Source: Oxytricha trifallax (taxonomy: Eukaryota; Ciliophora; Spirotrichea; Sporadotrichida; Oxytrichidae). From it: DNA of 64,000 bases. Below the pieces are notes generated by a model. The model worked only from the letters and a program-made list of their open reading frames with translations. It made no database searches and was not told the DNA's origin. Below, piece by piece: positions 58,116-64,000 of the stretch. Every line of letters begins with the position of its first letter. Position 1 is the first letter of the stretch. The position numbers and the translations under genes are program-made. The DNA lies in NCBI GenBank assembly GCA_000711775.1, contig ARYC01000208.1, positions 1 to 64,000 of the forward strand. Reading direction: 5' to 3'.

Positions 58116-58890
58116 CTGATAACGAGAAGAAAATTCAAGCACTGAGCCATATATTGCAAGTCATAATGTAATCTTAGCTCAAGGAACACCAGTTAAAGCT
58201 GAAGATAGTTTAGAAATAGATTACTAAGTTCAAAATTATAACAACCTTTTTAGAAATACAACTTGAAGGCATTTTTTCAGAAACATCAAAAAGTAGTAAT
58301 TCTGAAGAAATCTGCTGTGTATTTAAATTTCATTAAAAAGGATTTTCTATGATAAAAGATCTCTTTATATTTTCAGTGCAAATAATCCAATTAGATATGC
58401 TGTTGTCTGGCTAGTGGATTGGAAGTAAGTTCTAAATATAGAATTATTGATCTAATCTGATCTGATTCCATTTTTAATCATGTTAATAATCCAAGTAATA
58501 AGTAATTTAAATGTAAAATTTTATAGGTATTTTAAAGCATTCATCCTTTTAATGATTTTAATGAATTCAGCTACTTTTAGTCTTTTATGATTACAATGAT
58601 AGAGACTCAAGTTTGTAATGGAACTAATTTAAGGATGGTTTATGACTTTTTTTAACTATAATTTTCGCTCTCGAATGTGCACTTAAGATAGTAGCTTATG
58701 GATTTGTAATACACAGGAAGGCATATTTCAGAGTTGGATGGAATCTTATCGATTTTGCAGTTGTTGTTTCAGGGTAATTTCTAATTATAGAAAATTTTAA
58801 ACGTTTTATATAGAATTCTTGAAATATTGCCTGGATCAGTTAGGTTAAAATCCCTAAGGTTTAAAGAGTGTTAAGATCTTTAAGAAGTAT
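58116..58890 (+). pseudogene. Voltage-gated cation channel, N-terminus to S4
   Basis: Plasma-membrane four-domain Ca2+/Na+-type channel, N-terminal cytoplasmic part and S1-S4. Seen in order: TPVKAEDSLEIDYQVQNYNN, LKAFFQKHQKVVILKKSAVY, SANNPIRYAVVWLVDW, intron 58425-58526, YFKAFILLMILMNS (S1), [29 protein letters not shown] (S2), [14 protein letters not shown] (S3), intron 58774-58813, ILEILPGSVRLKSL then RVLRSLRSI (S4 with regularly spaced Arg). The gene resumes at 63350 with NAIPG, exactly the next residues expected. Two frameshifts and one TGA suggest a decayed paralogue or several tiny unrecognised spacers. Confidence 0.82.
58425..58526 (+). other. Channel intron 1
   Basis: GTAAGT...TATAG, 102 nt; splicing joins ...LVDW to KYFKAF in frame. 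Confidence 0.75.
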
Positions 58891-58989
58891 TAGCAGGAAG
58901 TATTTACAATAAGGAAAGCCAATCTGCAACGACTATTTTTGGACAAAGGACAAATTTCAAATGAGACATTTGATTTCAATCTAGAATCA

Positions 58990-61900
58990 TAACTTTGGAA
59001 TCTACATCATTTATAATAACTTTGAACAAAACAACGTGATAAATGGGTTAGTAAATATTTTATTGCAAGGATCACAGCAAAGAGTCTATCCAATCATCAT
59101 CTATGAAAATAATTTCACATAAAATGCGGGGTATTACAATACAATTGGAATTTGATTAAGAATTTTAGGATCAAACCTATTTCAAAAAAAGCAATTCAGA
59201 CTCAACTTTAAAATGCACAGGTGTAACATTTGAAAAGAAAATTTAATCTATAACTTCGGATGTCCAGCTTTTACTAGTTCAACATTAAGTGCGGAGTGCT
59301 ATGACACTACTATGGTTTCGAATGATAAGCGTGACTAACTCAGCATGAATGTGTCAATATCCTCTTCTCTAATTAATGAGTACACCTACACTGACTCATA
59401 AGCCCTTACATCCACAGATATTCACACATACTCATACAATTCAATTGGTATTCAAGTTGACTACAAGAAAATGATTTTTAAAGGAAATTTGTTTAATATG
59501 AATCTGTTTGGCTATGGCAAAGGTCTTCTAGTTTTAAAAGGCTTACAAAGAATTTTTATTGAATCATGCACTTTCCTAAGAATCTACGAAAATTCCTTAG
59601 AACTATCACTTCTATTTCAAAATCTTTACTTGCAATTAGTCTTTTCAATACAAAACCCATTAACCTAAACCTCAATAATCTAATAATTTTCCCAATACTA
59701 AGCATATTAACTAGAACCAGTTATTACAAATACAGATTTATTGGCTAAAAGTCTTATTTACATAGAATACTCAAATCATGTCAAAATACTAGGAGATGAG
59801 ATAAGCTGGACTGTTCTATTAGAAAATAATGATAAAATTGACAAATCAAATGCTCTAATGTTTTCTTGCTTATATGGAAGTATTGAAATATCAGACATGA
59901 TTATTCACGATTTCTATGGAATGTACAGTTTAGACTTGATTGGCTTATTTAATCAAATATTTGTTGAAACTATTCATTAATATGTAGAGTGGTAAAAACT
60001 AACTTGGTAGTCTAATAATAAAAGATTCAAGTTTTAAAAATATCTATTTCTAATAACATGATTCTTCCAGTACAACCTAAAAATCTTGGCTATTCTCCTA
60101 TAGTTAGTAAGCATTTATTTATTATCATATTTAAAATTAGATATGAACAGTCAACTCCAATTGTAAAGCCTTTAAGTTTAGTAACAATCACAAATACAAC
60201 TTCCAACTTATCGATTGTGCTAAATGCCTTTAAACCCACTCTCTATTTTCATTTAACACTGATCTAAAAATGACTTCTCTTACCATATAATATATAAATC
60301 AGTTTTTGGTGATCACAAATCAAACATTATTAGAATCGTTTTTAAGCAACTCAACTATATTCGATGTAGTGTGGTCTAATAAAACTAATAGTTTAACTGT
60401 GTTCAGTTCTATAGAAGTTATTAAAAATAGTGTAACATTTGAAATAAGCGGGGACTTAGGAAGTTTCATGAGGATAAGTAGTTTAGATAATGTAGCAAAA
60501 ATCAATGCAATATTTTAGAATAATACTTTTGAAAATATTGACAGTTAAACATCTGGAGGGTTGATAAACTTTATGAATTTATAATATTCAGAGCATACTC
60601 ATATAAATCATACATTCACCAATGTCTATTCAAGGTTAAAAGGTGAAATAATTTATGCTAATTCAGAGATTGAAAATTAAATTGGAAAAATATCAATAAA
60701 GTCATCAAGAATCTATCAAACTTCTATAATTTCACTTGGAACTGTAGTATACATTTCACAACCTGACGAAACTTCTTTCGAAATATTAAACTCAGTTTTA
60801 ATTTGTAATTAAAATTCCAAAACTGCTAACTTTGACATTTTAGTAATTTTTTGTAAAATTAAGTCACCTATGAATCAGTTACAACTGGTACTCCTTTCGT
60901 TATTGAATCAAATCAGGGTAAAGTTATAGTAAATTTTTAAGACAACAATTTTTCATATTGCGAAAAGAGTAAATATAGGGGTGTGTTTAAAATTGAGTCT
61001 TATGGGAAAAGTGAGATTACTGAACTTAGGAGTATTTATTAAAGTAAGAATCAATTTTATTAAAATTAATGTATTTAGATAATTAAGCTGTATTTGGAGG
61101 AGCAATATACTGGAAAAACTGTTATACTTTTACCTTTGAGACACCTTAATTCATTTCAAATTCAGCATATATGGGAGGGTCAATATATCTTGATAATGAT
61201 GAAAATTCTTCAATAGACACTATAACGTTTGATTTAAATGGCTTTTCAGTATAAAATTCAAACTCTCTTTCAAATGGAGGATTCTTGGTAATTAATGGTG
61301 AAGCTTAAATTACTTGAGGATGGAGGAGGACTGGGGTATCTTTATGCAAATAGTCTAAATTTGACAGTCAGCAACTGCTAACTCTATAAGATAAAGTCTC
61401 TATATTTTAATGGAGGGTTTTTCAACATAAGAAGTCTAAGCTATTTAAAGTGGAAGCATTATTAACTTGAAAAGTTAAATTTGTGGTTTGGAAGTTCTGA
61501 ACAATCCTTTAATCTAAGTCACGTCATTAACTAGCATTCCTTCCTTATATACTACATATACAACCATAGGATCTGCATTTTAGATAAAGTTTAACACACT
61601 CTCATTTATCTATTCTTCTAATAACACATACAAGAGTTGTGGGATTTCCTCAAAAGGTGCAGTTTTTAATTTGAGTTAATTTAGATACTTAACACAAGCT
61701 GGAAGCATTTATTTAAGTAATTATGGAACACTCGGTGGAATTTATTACTGCAATTATTGTTACTTAAATATCTACAAATCTTACTTCACTTAAATTAAGT
61801 CAGTAAAAGGAAATATTATCTATGCGATTGGAGATGCGAAAGTGCAATTTATCTTAAGCAATGTAACTGATAGTTAGTCTTTGTGGGAAGTTTTATCAAA

Positions 61901-63290
61901 TTTGAAAGTGCAAGCAGTAGTAGTCCATCTATACTTGTGATTTAATATTTACTTTTCAAAAACCATCGTAATATAATGGAGGTGGGAGTAATAAAACTAA
62001 ACAGCATTAATGTACAAGTTACAATTTAACTCTCATAATTTATAAACAATTACAAAGTAGTAACCCCAGTTGACTCTGTTACAGGTGGAATTTTTCAAAT
62101 AAATTAAGCTAAGAGCATTGTGATTGATCAAGCTAAATTTTTAAAAACAAATTCAAGTTAAAATGAATACTGGCAAAAATACTATTAAATGATGTATTCA
62201 TTTCAGAGTGGATTAATTTTTAATATCACAAGGTCGTAGATGTAATTTAGAGATAGTTCATTCAGCTCAAGTTTTATACAGAGCTAGATTATTAAAGATT
62301 TAACTACAATTGCAGTAACAAACAAAACTTTCTAAGGTATCTTTAATTTGTCTGGGGCGAAGGTTAATTCAGCTGGTAATTTGTTTTCATCTAACTATAT
62401 ATCAGCTGCTGTTGGAGTGTTTTACTTAAATGGAGGATCTTTTGTTGATGATTGTTGCGCTTTAAGTCTCTATAACGTTACAATGAACATTAGTTTTAGC
62501 ACTTATTATGGAGGCATGTTTTATATGCTTCTATTATATACACAAGAAATATACCCAGTTGTTAGAATAGAAAATTCACTGTTAACTAATGGAATAGCTG
62601 GGGCTTTTGGGGGCGTGTTTTATTTATACAATCAAATAGTGCAACTACAAATTTATAATTCTACTTTGTAGAAGTCACAATCTGGTAGCCTTGGGGGAGT
62701 GTTCTACATTTTACAAATTGGAAATATTACGATAGAAAAAAGTAAATTAAGTGACTTGAAAACTTCAATATATGTGATATTGATGTATTCTTAAACCGAC
62801 TAAAACGGAGTTATATATTTCAAAAATTCAATAGTTGAATGCAAGACTTATTTTGACTACGACTACATCATAAATAAAGGTCAACAGTCAGGTTCTGGTA
62901 ATAACTTCCCATGTGTATTTTTCATGCAAAACACAATGTATTTCAAATCTGAGAATAATGTATTCAGGTATTGTACTTAGTGCGGTATAATTATTTCAAG
63001 TGATGCAAAAGTTGAGGATTATGGCTCATCCTTTTACAGTAATAGATAATAGCGCACATATAGCAGCTATTGGCATTTTGGTGAAGACCCATGCTAAGCT
63101 TGAAAATACTAAAATGTAAGACAACATAACATTTGACGTGGAGATTTTGCAAGTGGATATGGATGTAAATTAATTCTTATCAATCTAGAAATATATGATA
63201 ATTTCGCCTAAAACAAGGCAGGAGTAATAAGTGTACTGCACATAAAGCATCAGCATTTATTGAACAAAATAGTGGTAAAATAGTCATTTT
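58990..63290 (+). CDS. Large GG-repeat (Pmp-like, beta-helix) protein gene lying inside the channel gene
   Basis: Long forward frames rich in Asn, Ser, Ile and Phe with a recurring GG-A/S/V-hydrophobic-Tyr/Phe motif: GGAIYWKN, GGSIYLDN, GGFFNIRS, GGIYYCNY, VGVFYLNGG, GGMFYMLL, GGVFYLYN and GGVFYILQ. Such repeats form parallel beta-helix rungs in polymorphic-membrane-protein-like and adhesin-like proteins, usually extracellular. About 1200 bp (61887-63100) are open in one frame. Short GT...AG introns fit at 61042-61076, where the frame is restored, and near 60860. Other frame changes (near 59150, 60055 and 61315) are unexplained. Neither start nor end is resolved, so this may be the middle of a larger gene. 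Confidence 0.65.
61042..61076 (+). other. Probable intron in the beta-helix gene
   Basis: GTAAGAATC...GTATTTAG, 35 nt. Removal joins ELRSIYQ to NNQAVFGGAIYW in frame. Confidence 0.65.
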
Positions 63291-63339
63291 GATAACTTAG
63301 TGAAATTCATCTTGTTTTATAGGGCTGTTTAAAATATGG

Positions 63340-64000
63340 GAAGATATCATGAAGATATCAATGCTATACCAGGTATGATAAAGTTATCCCACTTATTATT
63401 TATAATGTGTTTTAGGTTTAAAGAAACATGTAACTACTTTGATCCAATCTATTCCAGATTTCTTCAACGTCACGATATTCTTACTCTTTATATTCTTGCT
63501 CTTTGCAATATTAGGCACGCATTAATAGGGGTCTTATACAACCAATGGAGACTTAATCCTCTGCCAGAGACTCCAAACACTTGGGCAATTGATACTTCAG
63601 CTTTAAGAGTTTGTACTAAAACAGGTCTGGGATTATATACTTGTCCAAATAACGAATACTGTGGTAACCCTAGTGAGCATGACATTGAGTTATCAAGTGA
63701 GGGGATTGATTAAAACCCTATAATTATCTATGGAATAACTACTTTTAATGACGTGGGCTCTTCTCTACTTGGAGTCTTCCAAATAGTGACTACAGATGGT
63801 TGGACACAACTTATGCTTGACTTAATGGACGGAGATATACCATTTCTTGGAGCATTTTATTGCATTTTGATAGTAGTAGATGGCTCATACTTTCTGATGA
63901 ACTTAATCTTGGCAGTTATCATTCAAGCTTTTATCAATATCCAAAAGAGAGAGATAGACGAAGAAATCATGAATCTTGAGCAAAATAAATTAGATGAGGA
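63340..64000 (+). pseudogene. Voltage-gated cation channel, S4-S5 linker to domain I pore and S6
   Basis: Continues the channel begun at 58116. INAIPG, a 43-nt intron (63373-63415), LKKHVTTLIQSIPDFFNVTI, FLLFIFLLFAILGT (S5), a Cys-containing extracellular loop (RVCTKTGLG, YTCPNNEYCGNPSEHD), the pore helix and filter YGITTFNDVGSSLLGVFQIV then TTDGWTQLML, S6 YFLMNLILAVIIQAF, and the start of the I-II linker (IQKREIDEEIMNLEQ). The filter acidic residue is Asp. A frameshift lies just after S5 (about 63515). The gene is cut by the window end. Confidence 0.88.
63373..63415 (+). other. Channel intron in the S4-S5 linker
   Basis: CCAG|GTATGA...TTTTAG|GTTTA, 43 nt; splicing gives NAIPGLKK, typical of this channel family. 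Confidence 0.78.

Overview
The window looks like germline (micronuclear) DNA of a stichotrich ciliate, most likely Oxytricha or a close relative. Three things support this. Long reading frames open only when TAA and TAG are read as Gln with TGA as the sole stop. Two transposon copies end in the G4T4/C4A4 telomeric repeat, which is the hallmark of telomere-bearing elements (TBEs). Coding blocks are short, split by tiny GT...AG introns and scattered in very AT-rich DNA. No rRNA gene, CRISPR array or bacterial operon is visible. Most coding blocks carry at least one TGA or frameshift, so many are decayed or lie in eliminated DNA.

Layout. 1-2457: right part of a TBE. 2911-6893: an unfamiliar element with 34-bp perfect inverted ends and no telomeric repeat. 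It carries diverged relatives of all three TBE genes (DD34E transposase, 22-kDa gene, zinc-finger/kinase gene) in the TBE gene order. 7716-10135, 10561-16215 and 26500-28740: three reverse-strand elements sharing a 3' tail of an ATT-rich repeat, a 5-bp stem with 8-nt loop and a second small hairpin. Two of them share an uncharacterised ORF1/ORF2 pair. The middle one is split by a 4142-bp TBE flanked by ATT duplications.

17774-18180, 48834-49250 and 54903-56523: three members of one foldback family; the third is a giant palindrome with arms of about 745 bp. 28948-29423: a second foldback with a 9-bp target duplication. 31719-33132: a third inverted repeat with an ORF in its loop. 22367-22728: a GC-rich insert between 13-bp direct repeats; it shares a 35-bp block with the 10-kb element. 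From 35 to 57 kb there are many short coding fragments on both strands, probably pieces of macronuclear genes or paralogues, and one strikingly GC-rich decayed reverse-strand gene (46994-48348). 58116-64000: a voltage-gated cation channel gene cut between S4 and S5, with about 4.4 kb holding a GG-repeat (Pmp-like, beta-helix) protein gene lying in the gap.

How the parts relate. TBE transposases are known to take part in germline DNA removal in Oxytricha. A TBE relative lacking telomeric ends could show how the family acquired them. The nested channel/beta-helix arrangement and the interrupted retroelement-like copy give relative ages for insertions.
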